From: Clostridia bacterium
GTDB lineage: Bacteria > Bacillota > Clostridia > Oscillospirales > Acutalibacteraceae
NCBI GenBank assembly: GCA_900769775.1
Contig: CAAGHT010000170.1
Span: 1-14,102 of the forward strand
Length of the DNA stretch: 14,102 nucleotides
Direction of reading: 5' to 3'
Below, piece by piece: positions 1 through 7,075 of the stretch. Both the position numbers and the translations under genes were made by a program. Within the stretch, counting starts at the first letter, position 1; each line of letters starts with the position of its first letter. Below the pieces are notes generated by a model, which did no database searches, had not been told where the DNA came from, and was given only the letters and a program-made list of their open reading frames with translations.

Positions 1-27
1 GCGAGATTGTAAACCCGACCAATAAAT

Positions 28-62
28 AAAAAAACTACTCCGACACTATAAATGTCGGAGTA
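28..62 (-). terminator. Terminator-like hairpin reading on the minus strand, just before hisS
   Basis: A perfect 10-bp inverted repeat has arms TACTCCGACA (36-45) and TGTCGGAGTA (53-62) around a 7-base loop. The base run on its left is A-rich (28-34), so only on the minus strand is the stem followed by a U-run. On the plus strand it is followed by AATCTATAA, a poor terminator tail. The nearest minus-strand gene to the right is spoIID, 1.6 kb away, so this hairpin would stop transcripts running antisense through hisS. It could instead be a structured 5' leader of the hisS mRNA, ending 10 bases before its Shine-Dalgarno sequence. Confidence 0.55.
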
Positions 63-84
63 AATCTATAATGGAGATATTATT

Positions 85-1380
85 ATGGCAGAAATTAACA
101 AGGCGCCGAGAGGTACTAACGATGTTTTACCCTCAGACGTTCACAAATGGCAGTATGTTGAACAGACACTTATCGACACCGCTTCACTTTACGGCTTTAA
201 GGAGATAAGAGTTCCTGTTTTTGAGCATACCGAGGTCTTTACAAAGAGTGTTGGTGATACTACCGACGTTGTTCAAAAGGAAATGTATACCTTTACCGAC
301 AAGGGCGACCGCTCTATTACACTTCGTCCCGAGTTTACTGCAGGTGTTATCCGCTCGATTATTGAGCATTCACTCACCGCGGCGGCTCTTCCCGTTAAGG
401 TTTGTTATACAGGCGGCTGCTACCGATATGAAAAGCCGCAGGCAGGACGCCTTCGCGAATTCCACCAGTTTGGTGTTGAGTGTATCGGCGCCGCTTCCCC
501 CGCCGCTGATGCTGAGGTTATCTGCCTTGCAGACAGTCTGCTGAAAAGCATTGGCATCAAAAAGATTTCCCTTGAAATAAACTCTATCGGCTGTCCCGAA
601 TGCAGAGCGAAGTATCACACAGCTCTTAAGGAGTATTTCTCCTCTAAGGTTGATACTCTTTGTGAGACCTGCCGAGACAGACTTTCTCGAAACCCGATGA
701 GAATTCTCGATTGCAAATCTCCCATCTGCGCCGAGGTTGCGTCTAGCGCTCCCGTAATGCTCGACTACCTTTGCGACGACTGTGCGGCTCATTTTGAGGC
801 TGTTAAAAAGCAGCTTGATGCAGTTGGAATAGACTACACTGTAAATTCCAAGATTGTTCGCGGTCTTGACTATTATACAAGAACTGTTTTCGAGTTTGTT
901 TCGGGCGATATCGGCGCACAGGCAACTGTTTGCGGAGGTGGACGCTATGACGGACTGCTCGAGCAGATGGGCAGTCAGCCCTACCCTGCACTCGGCTTTG
1001 CAATGGGCGTTGAGAGGCTTCTCATGGTGCTCGAAAATCAGGGTGCAGAGCTTCCCGAGCCCCCGAAGTGCGATATTTATATTGCCTCTATGGGCGATGC
1101 CGCAACCCTCAAAGCCGCAACTCTTTCGGAGGAACTTCGCCGTGAGGGCTTCGAGGTGCTTTACGACATTGTCGGAAGAGGTCTTAAAGCACAGATGCGT
1201 TACGCAAATAAACTTGGCGCGCTTTATACCGTAGTTCTTGGCGACAGTGAGATTGAAAGCGGAAAAGCAAAGCTTAAATGTATGGAGACCGGCGAAGAAA
1301 CCGAAATAGAGCTTGATAAAATAATTGAAGCTATTTATGAAAAGAAAATAGCCGAGCTGACAGAAGAATACGAAATATAA
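85..1380 (+). CDS. hisS: Histidyl-tRNA synthetase
   Basis: This cytoplasmic class II aminoacyl-tRNA synthetase charges tRNA-His with histidine. At 431 residues it has the usual bacterial HisRS length. The class II core is clear: motif 1 region RVPVFEHTEVF near residue 43, motif 2 with YRYEKPQAGRLREFHQFG near residues 113-130, the HisRS-specific histidine-binding signature RGLDYYTRTVFEF near residue 259, and motif 3 GFAMGVERLL near residue 304. The C-terminal part (from about residue 335) fits the anticodon-binding domain, including GRGLKAQMRYANKLGA. An insertion with CPEC, CETC and CDDC pairs near residues 170-235 is a common Cys-rich insertion in this family. The ATG follows GGAG (73-76) by 8 bases. 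The gene stands alone between a hairpin and a terminator; no convincing promoter is visible in the 84 bases upstream. Confidence 0.98.
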   Translation: MAEINKAPRGTNDVLPSDVHKWQYVEQTLIDTASLYGFKEIRVPVFEHTEVFTKSVGDTTDVVQKEMYTFTDKGDRSITLRPEFTAGVIRSIIEHSLTAAALPVKVCYTGGCYRYEKPQAGRLREFHQFGVECIGAASPAADAEVICLADSLLKSIGIKKISLEINSIGCPECRAKYHTALKEYFSSKVDTLCETCRDRLSRNPMRILDCKSPICAEVASSAPVMLDYLCDDCAAHFEAVKKQLDAVGIDYTVNSKIVRGLDYYTRTVFEFVSGDIGAQATVCGGGRYDGLLEQMGSQPYPALGFAMGVERLLMVLENQGAELPEPPKCDIYIASMGDAATLKAATLSEELRREGFEVLYDIVGRGLKAQMRYANKLGALYTVVLGDSEIESGKAKLKCMETGEETEIELDKIIEAIYEKKIAELTEEYEI

Positions 1381-1381
1381 G

Positions 1382-1422
1382 AAAAGTGTGGAGAACCTAA
1401 AAGTTCTCTGCACTTTTTTCTT
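1382..1422. terminator. Intrinsic terminator of hisS, probably bidirectional
   Basis: Arms AAAAGTG (1382-1388) and GAGAAC (1391-1396) pair with GTTCTC (1403-1408) and CACTTTT (1411-1417), joined by two wobble pairs, with a six-base loop. A T-run follows on the plus strand (1414-1419). On the minus strand the stem is followed by TTTTCTTAT, so it may also stop readthrough from spoIID. Confidence 0.85.
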
Positions 1423-1434
1423 TAAAGCCTTTGA

Positions 1435-1637
1435 CGATATGTTTGCTTTGCAAACGCGATATATTTTAGCTTTGCCCAAATGCGATATAACCTCACTTCG
1501 CTTCGGTTGCGATATGATATAAATCCCCTCGTGCTCCGCAGAGCATATCGTTTGCTAAAAGCAAATATCGCTCCCGAAGGGAATATCGCAAATCCCGTAA
1601 GGGATTTATATCGCTGCGATGTGCCGAGGCGCATCGC
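1435..1637. repeat. Array of small palindromes separated by GCGATAT / ATATCGC linkers
   Basis: The linker GCGATAT occurs exactly at 1456, 1482 and 1509, with variants at 1435 (CGATAT) and 1516 (GATAT). In the right half it is inverted: ATATCGC at 1565, 1583 and 1608 and ATATCG at 1545. Between linkers lie short palindromes: GTTTGC-TTT-GCAAAC (1441-1455), GCTC-CGCA-GAGC (1533-1544), TTTGCT-AAA-AGCAAA (1551-1565), TCCC-GAA-GGGA (1572-1582), AAATCCC-GTAA-GGGATTT (1590-1607) and a longer one at 1616-1637 (GCGATG...CATCGC). The spacers at 1463-1481 and 1489-1508 are degraded palindromes. The linker orientation flips near 1520-1545, so the whole array is itself an inverted repeat. It ends two bases before the spoIID stop codon. 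It encodes nothing credible and resembles a REP/MITE-type intergenic element. Confidence 0.85.
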
Positions 1638-1638
1638 T

Positions 1639-2595
1639 TTATTCGACCTTGCAGCCCGGATAATAGTGGAGCAAAATTTCTTTATAATTTTTCCCCTGCA
1701 TTGCCATATAGTGGGCGCCGTATTGACTCATTCCGATACCGTGACCGTAGCCGCGGACAGTAAAAGTGAATTTCCCGCTTGAAAATGCAATGTCGAAGTT
1801 TGCCGAGCGAAGGGAAAGTGCTTTTCGGATATTGCCACCCGAGATGCTCTTGCCGCCAATAACGGCAGTCAGCACGGTACCCGTATCGGTGCGAGATATC
1901 TCCCCTATCCAGCCACTGCCGTCTCCCGACAAAGTTGCATATTCAGAAAGCTTTTCTTTCAGTTCATCCGCCGTAAATTCGGCAGTTGAAAGATAGTTCG
2001 GGGAAAGCTTATCTCCCGAGGAGTCGACCGAGGTGAGATAAGCATAATTTCCGCCCCAGGTGTCGGCGGCGTTTTCGGTCTTTCCCGAAGAAATGGCATG
2101 ATAGGCTGCAAGTATCAGCTTTCCGTCATAGGTTATCTTTTCATATAATACACTTTTAACGGCGGCGCGAATTTTTTCTTCATAGGTCGGCGCATTTTCG
2201 CCCCATTTTGCCATCGCATCATCATAAGGTATAAAGGCTTGGTCGATAGAGGAATCATCTGTTATATCGTAGTCACCCTCGCTTTTTGCCGCCTTGCACA
2301 TAGCATAGGTGTATGCCGCGACTGTCTGGGCTTTTAGCGCCTCGGTCTCATAAAGGGCAGGCATTTCCGCAGCAACTACCGAAAAGAGATAATCTTCTAC
2401 CTTCATCTCCTCAATTTCGCCGCTTTCTCTTCTTAACACTCTTATCGTTTCGCTTTTTTCGGGGATGGGAGAAAGATAATAATCTCCCATTGCGGGCAGT
2501 GAGCCGCCATTCTTCTCTATACCGCCTGCCGAAAGAGGCAAAAAGAGCATTGCAAAGGCAAGTATTGCTGCTGATAAGGTGTAAATACGCTTCAT
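1639..2595 (-). CDS. spoIID: Stage II sporulation protein D (SpoIID/LytB-domain peptidoglycan lytic transglycosylase)
   Basis: SpoIID is a membrane-anchored enzyme that cleaves glycan strands stripped of stem peptides and drives engulfment during sporulation. The 318-residue protein starts with an N-terminal hydrophobic signal/anchor (MKR, then about residues 5-24). The SpoIID domain follows: VVAAEMPALYETEALKAQTV (residues 73-92), where Glu77 aligns with the catalytic Glu of the Bacillus protein; YHAISSGKTENAADTWGG in the middle; and RGYGHGIGMSQYGAHYMA near the C-terminus, ending in HYYPGC. The length is close to the family norm (about 340). The ATG follows AGGAAGG (2604-2610) by 8 bases. The stop codon touches the palindrome array, which may help form the 3' end. 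The gene diverges from the membrane protein at 2691. No sporulation sigma promoter could be picked out with confidence. LytB-type paralogs share this domain, so the exact subfamily is inferred from length and the signal region. Confidence 0.93.
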   Translation of the reverse strand: MKRIYTLSAAILAFAMLFLPLSAGGIEKNGGSLPAMGDYYLSPIPEKSETIRVLRRESGEIEEMKVEDYLFSVVAAEMPALYETEALKAQTVAAYTYAMCKAAKSEGDYDITDDSSIDQAFIPYDDAMAKWGENAPTYEEKIRAAVKSVLYEKITYDGKLILAAYHAISSGKTENAADTWGGNYAYLTSVDSSGDKLSPNYLSTAEFTADELKEKLSEYATLSGDGSGWIGEISRTDTGTVLTAVIGGKSISGGNIRKALSLRSANFDIAFSSGKFTFTVRGYGHGIGMSQYGAHYMAMQGKNYKEILLHYYPGCKVE

Positions 2596-2616
2596 CTCTG
2601 TGACCTTCCTTTTCTG

Positions 2617-2645
2617 TTGACATTTATCTGTTTTAATTATAAAAT
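2617..2645 (+). promoter_or_regulatory. Sigma-A type promoter for the membrane protein gene
   Basis: TTGACA (2617-2622), a 17-base spacer, then TAAAAT (2640-2645): a perfect -35 and a -10 with one mismatch. It lies 46 bases upstream of the TTG start at 2691, on the divergent side of spoIID. Confidence 0.8.
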
Positions 2646-2690
2646 ATATATGTTATTATTCTTAATTTAATGCCTTGGAGGTTTTTTACC

Positions 2691-3473
2691 TTGAGTCAAA
2701 AGCAAAATTATATTTTCTTTACCCTTGCGACTTTGGTATCTGTCGCTTTAAGAACGGCTATGCTCTTTTTTACCATTGATACCAAAAGCGGCTTTTTGAA
2801 AACTGAATATCTTTTCTTCGGTGGAGCAATTCTTGCTGTTATCGCTCTCGCCGCTGTTCTCACCTTTGTTTTTTCATATCTTGCAAAGCCGCAATTTGAC
2901 CCCGAGACCCCTAAAAACCGTGTTTTCAGGCTCTGCACTGCCCTTTTGGCGCTCGTTATTCTTTATGATACCTTTTTTACAAACATTGCTTCAAATGCTG
3001 TTTCGTGGCAAAAGGCTACCGAGGCCGTGCTTGCAATAATCGCCGCCGTTGCCCTCATTGTTTTTGCCGCAAAGGACGAAGACTCAACCCCTCTTCCCCC
3101 TGTTTTAAATGTGGTGCCCGTGCTTTACTGGTTTATACGACTGATAATCGTATTTGCAAATATCTCTACCCTCGCAAATATTCCCGACAATATCTTTGAG
3201 CTTGTATCACTTTGCCTTATTCTTATTTCGGCTCTCTGGTGTGCAAAGGTTGCTTGTATAGGAATTGAGGAAAAGCGTCGCGGTCTTTTATCGGCAATTC
3301 TTATGACGACAGTTTTCTCCTGCTTTGTTACGGCAATTCCCCGAGGCATCGCAATTCTCTCGGGCAATGAAGCTCTGCTTCACAAAACAGGCATTCCCAT
3401 TATGACAACCCTTGTTGCAGGGGTTTATTTCCTCGTTTTTGCACTATCTAACCTTTTAAAAAAGACAAATTAA
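2691..3473 (+). CDS. Polytopic membrane protein of unknown function
   Basis: I do not recognise the family. The 260-residue protein is dominated by about eight hydrophobic segments: roughly residues 7-29, 40-65, 80-100, 110-127, 145-165, 175-197, 205-228 and 238-258. Short polar loops separate them, so it is very likely an integral membrane protein. No catalytic motif, ATP-binding motif or signal peptidase site is visible. The start is TTG at 2691, because GGAGG (2677-2681) sits 9 bases before it. An in-frame ATG at 2670 lacks a Shine-Dalgarno sequence and would place that GGAGG inside the gene. It has its own strong promoter (2617-2645) and terminator (3479-3507), so it is monocistronic. Divergence from spoIID hints at a link to sporulation or the envelope, but that is only positional. 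Confidence 0.85.
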   Translation: MSQKQNYIFFTLATLVSVALRTAMLFFTIDTKSGFLKTEYLFFGGAILAVIALAAVLTFVFSYLAKPQFDPETPKNRVFRLCTALLALVILYDTFFTNIASNAVSWQKATEAVLAIIAAVALIVFAAKDEDSTPLPPVLNVVPVLYWFIRLIIVFANISTLANIPDNIFELVSLCLILISALWCAKVACIGIEEKRRGLLSAILMTTVFSCFVTAIPRGIAILSGNEALLHKTGIPIMTTLVAGVYFLVFALSNLLKKTN

Positions 3474-3478
3474 ACACT

Positions 3479-3512
3479 AAGACCCGAGACTTTTAATCTC
3501 GGGTCTTTTCAT
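3479..3512. terminator. Terminator between convergent membrane protein gene and mrp
   Basis: An 11-bp perfect stem, AAGACCCGAGA (3479-3489) with TCTCGGGTCTT (3497-3507), around a seven-base loop, followed by TTC and a T-rich stretch on the plus strand. It lies in the 39-base gap between convergent stop codons, so it probably serves both genes, though its minus-strand tail is weaker. Confidence 0.85.
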
Positions 3513-4358
3513 TTATAGCTTTACCTTTTCTTCAATAATGTCGGCGGCGTTATCCATATAGGACACATTGAATTTCTCGAATTCGCCGCGATCTGCAAGG
3601 TCTGCAAGGCGGACATCGATCGGCACCTGGGCAAGCATCAAGCAGTCAAGCTCCTCGGCAACCGTTTCGGTTTTACCTTCGCCAAAAATTCTGAACTCTG
3701 CACCGCAATCGGGGCAACAAACATAGCTCATATTCTCAACTATTCCAAGTACGGGAACATTCATAAGGGTTGCCATTTTGTATGCCTTTTTGACGATCAT
3801 CGAAACAAGGTCCTGAGGAGAGGTTACAATTACGATGCCGTCAATAGGAAGCTGCTGGAAAACAGTCAGCGGTACATCGCCCGTTCCGGGAGGCATATCG
3901 ACAAACATATAGTCAATATCTCCCCAGACAACATCGGTCCAGAACTGAGTTACTGCGCCTGCGATAACGGGTCCTCGCCAAACGACGGGGGTCTCCTCGC
4001 TTTCGAGCAGGAGGTTTATTGACATTACCTTTGTTCCGTCGGCGGTCTGCATAGGTATAATACCGAATTCGCTGCCCTCGGCTCTGCCCTTTATACCAAA
4101 CATTTTAGGAATAGAGGGACCTGTAATATCCGCATCGAGAATTGCAGTGGAATAGCCTTTTCTGCGCATCAGGGTTGCGAGCATTGCGGTTACAAGGCTC
4201 TTGCCAACGCCACCCTTACCCGAAACAACACCGATAACCTTTTTTACACTGCTGTTTACACCAAGCTGTGCTTTTTCTATTTCGTGACTTCCTGCCTTAG
4301 AGCAGCTACTGCAATCTCCCGTGCAGGAGGTGTCATTACATTTTCTTTCTTCGCTCAT
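3513..4358 (-). CDS. mrp: Mrp/NBP35-family P-loop ATPase, Fe-S cluster carrier
   Basis: Mrp (ApbC) proteins bind and pass on Fe-S clusters to apoproteins in the cytosol, using a deviant Walker ATPase fold. The 281-residue protein has GKGGVGKS at residues 47-54, DADITGPSIPKMFG near 75-88, FVDMPPGTGD at 152-161 and the metal-binding CCPDCG at 214-219, the CxxC pair that holds a bridging cluster in the family dimer. An extra N-terminal Cys set (C7, C12, C16, C19; CX4CX3CX2C) could hold another cluster, loosely like NBP35, but its spacing differs. The start is ATG at 4358 because GGAGG (4367-4371) sits 8 bases before it; an in-frame TTG at 4376 lies upstream of that site. It has its own promoter at 4389-4416. 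SufC and SufB lie 1.1-2.7 kb upstream in the same orientation, consistent with a shared role in Fe-S biogenesis. Confidence 0.95.
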   Translation of the reverse strand: MSEERKCNDTSCTGDCSSCSKAGSHEIEKAQLGVNSSVKKVIGVVSGKGGVGKSLVTAMLATLMRRKGYSTAILDADITGPSIPKMFGIKGRAEGSEFGIIPMQTADGTKVMSINLLLESEETPVVWRGPVIAGAVTQFWTDVVWGDIDYMFVDMPPGTGDVPLTVFQQLPIDGIVIVTSPQDLVSMIVKKAYKMATLMNVPVLGIVENMSYVCCPDCGAEFRIFGEGKTETVAEELDCLMLAQVPIDVRLADLADRGEFEKFNVSYMDNAADIIEEKVKL

Positions 4359-4388
4359 TTTATTTGCCTCCGTCAATGATATATCTAT

Positions 4389-4416
4389 ATTATACCACGG
4401 GCAAATTATTTTTCAA
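4389..4416 (-). promoter_or_regulatory. Sigma-A type promoter for mrp
   Basis: On the minus strand: TTGAAA (4411-4416), a 16-base spacer, then TATAAT (4389-4394), a consensus -10. It lies in the 64-base gap after the S1-domain gene and about 30 bases before the mrp start, so mrp can be transcribed separately from the upstream gene. Confidence 0.8.
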
Positions 4417-4422
4417 TGATAT

Positions 4423-5340
4423 TTACTCAAAAACAGTATGTATTTTTTTGTTTGCGCAGTCGGGAGAATAGGTAAACTCTTCTATTCGGTCCCCCTCGTA
4501 AAAATATTTTATTTCTTTTGATGCTTCGCCGTCAAAGGTATCAATTATTATGAGCTTTATCTTCATTTTTTCGGGGATAATACTCTTTATATAAACCGAT
4601 GCGCTCTGTCCGACACGGGCGGTATCACGCAGCTCGGCAAGTCCCGCAAGATTCGGCGCAAGCTCAACAAAAACGCCGTAGCTTTCAACGCTTCTAACAA
4701 TGCCGTAAACCGTTTGTCCCTGACTGAAAGCGGCGGCATTTTCCTCCCAGGTGCCGAGCAGCTCTTTATGAGAGAGGGTTATTCTGCCGTTTTCGATTTG
4801 TCTTATTATTACCTTTATATCATCCCCTGCCGAAAAGCGGTCACGCGGATGAGATATACGCGAAACCGAAATTGAATCTATCGGGAGCAGAGCAATGTTT
4901 CCTGAGCCGATATCACAAAAGGCTCCGAATGATTCAAGGTGAGTAACTCTTGCATCTATTATATCTCCTACCCGACATTCACTGAGTATTATATCTCGCG
5001 CCTTTTTCTGTGCCTCATATCGGGATAAAACGGCATATTCTCTGCCGCCGTCCCGTCTTATCTCCTTTACGGTAAAACAGACCGCCTTCCCCACACGGGA
5101 AATGAGCGCAATATCTCGGGTAGTCCCCTCCTTTATTCCGAGAGCACCCTCTGTCCGAGGAATTATTCCCTTCATTGAGCCAAGATTCACAAGCAGATTG
5201 TGCTCATTGTCACACATATAGGCAACCGATTCAAGCACTTCTCCAGATTCACATGCCGCTTCAAGATGACTTACCGAATAAAAGCCCTTTTTATTCTCCG
5301 TTTTTTCTACTATCCAACCCTCAGGACAACACAACTTCAT
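4423..5340 (-). CDS. S1 RNA-binding domain protein (ribosomal protein S1-like)
   Basis: A 305-residue protein built from S1 (OB-fold) repeats, which bind single-stranded RNA. Two repeats are clear: residues about 124-192 (VGDIIDARVTHLESFGAFCD...GRITLSHKELLG, the classic S1 ending) and about 207-267 (GQTVYGIVRSVESYGVFVEL...). A third, degenerate copy lies at about 33-107. The usual S1 hallmark of a G-F/Y-G-(A/V)-F turn is present in both good repeats. Clostridia often carry such a short S1-like protein in place of the long proteobacterial RpsA; whether it binds the ribosome cannot be told from sequence. The start is ATG at 5340: AGGAAAGG (5351-5358) lies 9 bases before it, and an in-frame TTG at 5349 abuts that site and cannot use it. 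A weak -10 (TATACT, 5369-5374) lies upstream without a good -35. Confidence 0.88.
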   Translation of the reverse strand: MKLCCPEGWIVEKTENKKGFYSVSHLEAACESGEVLESVAYMCDNEHNLLVNLGSMKGIIPRTEGALGIKEGTTRDIALISRVGKAVCFTVKEIRRDGGREYAVLSRYEAQKKARDIILSECRVGDIIDARVTHLESFGAFCDIGSGNIALLPIDSISVSRISHPRDRFSAGDDIKVIIRQIENGRITLSHKELLGTWEENAAAFSQGQTVYGIVRSVESYGVFVELAPNLAGLAELRDTARVGQSASVYIKSIIPEKMKIKLIIIDTFDGEASKEIKYFYEGDRIEEFTYSPDCANKKIHTVFE

Positions 5341-5401
5341 TATTATCAACCTTTCCTTTTTATGTTTCAGTATATGAATGAAAAAAAGGAATAATGATAA
5401 T

Positions 5402-5437
5402 AAACCAAAAGAAAAACGACCCTCAAGGGCCGTTTTT
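5402..5437 (-). terminator. Intrinsic terminator of the nagA-to-sufB operon
   Basis: In the minus-strand RNA, ACGGCCC pairs with GGGUCGU through one G-U wobble (arms 5427-5433 and 5416-5422, plus-strand coordinates), followed by U5CU4. On the plus strand the same position is an A/C mismatch, so the structure is tuned to the minus strand. It begins right after the sufB stop codon. Confidence 0.82.
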
Positions 5438-6355
5438 TTATTTAAGAAATCCGTTTACAATTTGCTCTTCTGCTTCCTTTTCCGAAAGGCCGAGGGTCAT
5501 AAGCTTTATAAGCTGTTCCCCTGCAATCTTTCCGATAGCCGCCTCGTGGATAAGGCTTGCCTCTGCGTGGTTTGCCATAATCTCGGGAACTGCGCTGACC
5601 GAGGCAGAGTCCATAATAATAGCATCGCATTCGGTATGTCCCGAGCAGACATTGTTGCCGTTTATATGGGAGACAAAAAGCTGACGGGAATCATCCTTTG
5701 CAACCGAGCGGGAAACAACATGGGTAGAGGAGTTTTCTCCGTCGAGGTCTACCGTAAAGCGTGTTTCGGCATACTGATTACCGTGTGTCATTATCTTTTC
5801 ACCAACAATAAGGGTTGCGCCCTTTGCGAGCTTTGCACTCGTTTCGCGGATAGTGCTGTCAACGCCCTTAATCTGAACGGTATCCATTTCCATATAAGCG
5901 TTTTCGGCGAGCTCTACTATAGTGGTCGGGTTCATAATATTTTTGCCGTTTCCGTCGCCCTCGCCGTAATGCTTTTCAACATAACGGAGCTTTGCATTCT
6001 TTTCTAAATAGAAGGCGTGAATTCCGCTGTGCTCGCTTGCTTCACTTCCGCCGTTATGAATTCCACAGCCTGCAACTATCGTAATATCGCAGTCCTCTCC
6101 AATATGGAAATCGTTATAAACGACCTCTTTAAGACCCGACTGAGAAAGAAGCACGGGGATGTGAACACTTTCGTTTTTGGTACCTGCCTTGATGTAGATA
6201 TCAATGCCGGGCTTGTCCTCTTTTTTAACTATTTCAATGTTTTCCGAGGAGTTCTTGCCGTGAAGCGCACCGTTTATGCGAAGAGAGTATGCGCCCTGAG
6301 GCACCTCGTGAAGTCCTGCAACCTGTTCAAGAAGATTTTTCTGTATAGCGTCCAT
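5438..6355 (-). CDS. sufB: SufB/SufD-family Fe-S cluster assembly scaffold (short SufB-like)
   Basis: SufB with the ATPase SufC forms the scaffold on which Fe-S clusters are built in the cytosol. This 305-residue form lacks much of the N-terminal region of the Escherichia coli SufB (about 495). The C-terminal core is well kept: SRSVAKDDSRQLFVSHI (215-231), TECDAIIM (241-248), whose Cys243 aligns with the essential Cys of E. coli SufB, then ASLIHEAAIGKIAGEQL (266-282) and the end EEQIVNGFL. E. coli has EHE where this protein has IHE. A Cys/His-rich stretch at 97-113 (CGIHNGG...EHSGIH) may bind metal. The ATG overlaps the sufC stop by one base (TAATG), with AGGAGG at the end of sufC, so translation is probably coupled. 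No SufD or SufS lies nearby, so it may work as a homodimer with SufC, as in the minimal SUF-like (SMS) system. Confidence 0.93.
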   Translation of the reverse strand: MDAIQKNLLEQVAGLHEVPQGAYSLRINGALHGKNSSENIEIVKKEDKPGIDIYIKAGTKNESVHIPVLLSQSGLKEVVYNDFHIGEDCDITIVAGCGIHNGGSEASEHSGIHAFYLEKNAKLRYVEKHYGEGDGNGKNIMNPTTIVELAENAYMEMDTVQIKGVDSTIRETSAKLAKGATLIVGEKIMTHGNQYAETRFTVDLDGENSSTHVVSRSVAKDDSRQLFVSHINGNNVCSGHTECDAIIMDSASVSAVPEIMANHAEASLIHEAAIGKIAGEQLIKLMTLGLSEKEAEEQIVNGFLK

Positions 6356-7062
6356 TATTTATCCTCCTGTACCAGTCGGCAACCCGTATTCATAAGAATA
6401 TGGGGCAATATTTCTTCCTTAGAGCCAATCTTATCAATCTCGCCTGCTTTGAGAAGTATTACCTTGTCGGCAATATTGAGAATTCTTTCCTGATGAGAGA
6501 TTATCATAATAGAGCCGTGGCTACGCTCGTGCATACGCTCGAAAACCTTGATAAGGCTGTTAAAGCTCCAAAGGTCAATTCCTGCCTCGGGCTCATCAAA
6601 GATTGAAAGCTTTGTACCGCGGGCATTTATCATTGCAATCTCAATTCTTTTAAGCTCGCCGCCCGAAAGAGAAGCATTTATCTCACGGTTGATATAATCC
6701 TTTGCGCAAAGTCCGACCTCGGAAAGGTACTGACAAGCCTCGCCAACCGAGAGCTTTTTGCCCGAAGCGAGAGAAACCATATCCATAACCGTGATGCCCT
6801 TAAAACGGACCGGTTGCTGAAAAGCAAAGCTGATGCCCGAATTGGCACGGTCGGTTATAGACATATCAGTAATATCGACACCGTCCAGATAAATCTTTCC
6901 GCTTGTTGCAGGAAGAATACCTGCAATGACCTTTGCAAGGGTCGACTTGCCGCTTCCGTTAGGTCCCGTAATAGCAACAAAGCGTTCATCTATTTCTAAA
7001 TTTATATTTTTTAAAATGTGTATATCCCCTACCGAGTAGGAAACATTTTCAAGTCTTAACAT
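6355..7062 (-). CDS. sufC: SufC-like Fe-S assembly ABC ATPase
   Basis: SufC is the soluble ABC-type ATPase that powers cluster assembly on SufB. The 235-residue protein has Walker A GPNGSGKST (33-41), Q-loop FQQP (81-84), signature LSGGE (132-136), Walker B with IFDEPEAGID (154-163) and the switch His in IISHQ (187-191). It has no membrane domain partner in the window, and its neighbour SufB supports the SufC call over a transporter subunit. It is slightly shorter than standard SufC (about 245-250) and has DEPEAGID where most SufC proteins have a D-E-x-x-S-G-L-D form, a drift seen in short SufCB pairs. The ATG follows GGAG (7070-7073) by 7 bases; that site sits in the 13-base gap after the hydrolase stop codon, so it is in the same operon. 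Confidence 0.93.
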   Translation of the reverse strand: MLRLENVSYSVGDIHILKNINLEIDERFVAITGPNGSGKSTLAKVIAGILPATSGKIYLDGVDITDMSITDRANSGISFAFQQPVRFKGITVMDMVSLASGKKLSVGEACQYLSEVGLCAKDYINREINASLSGGELKRIEIAMINARGTKLSIFDEPEAGIDLWSFNSLIKVFERMHERSHGSIMIISHQERILNIADKVILLKAGEIDKIGSKEEILPHILMNTGCRLVQEDK

Positions 7063-7075
7063 TCATTTACTCCAA

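Noticed and set aside
67..72. TATAAT immediately before the hisS Shine-Dalgarno sequence
   Set aside because: Transcription from it would begin past the ribosome-binding site, and no -35 is present at the right spacing.
370..1479. Open reading frame of 369 codons on the minus strand across hisS
   Set aside because: It lies entirely antisense to a certain HisRS gene, has no Shine-Dalgarno sequence, and its translation shows no family resemblance; it is a by-product of hisS codon use.
1435..1637. CRISPR array
   Set aside because: Repeat units are only 7 bases, invert in the middle, and the spacers are themselves palindromes; this is unlike direct repeats of 24-40 bases with unique spacers.
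1480..1782. Plus-strand reading frame of 100 codons across the palindrome array
   Set aside because: The codons come from repeat units and the antisense of spoIID; there is no ribosome-binding site and no homology I recognise.
5369..5374. TATACT as a promoter for the S1-domain gene
   Set aside because: No recognisable -35 lies 15-19 bases upstream, so I do not list it as a promoter, though the gene needs some start after the operon terminator.
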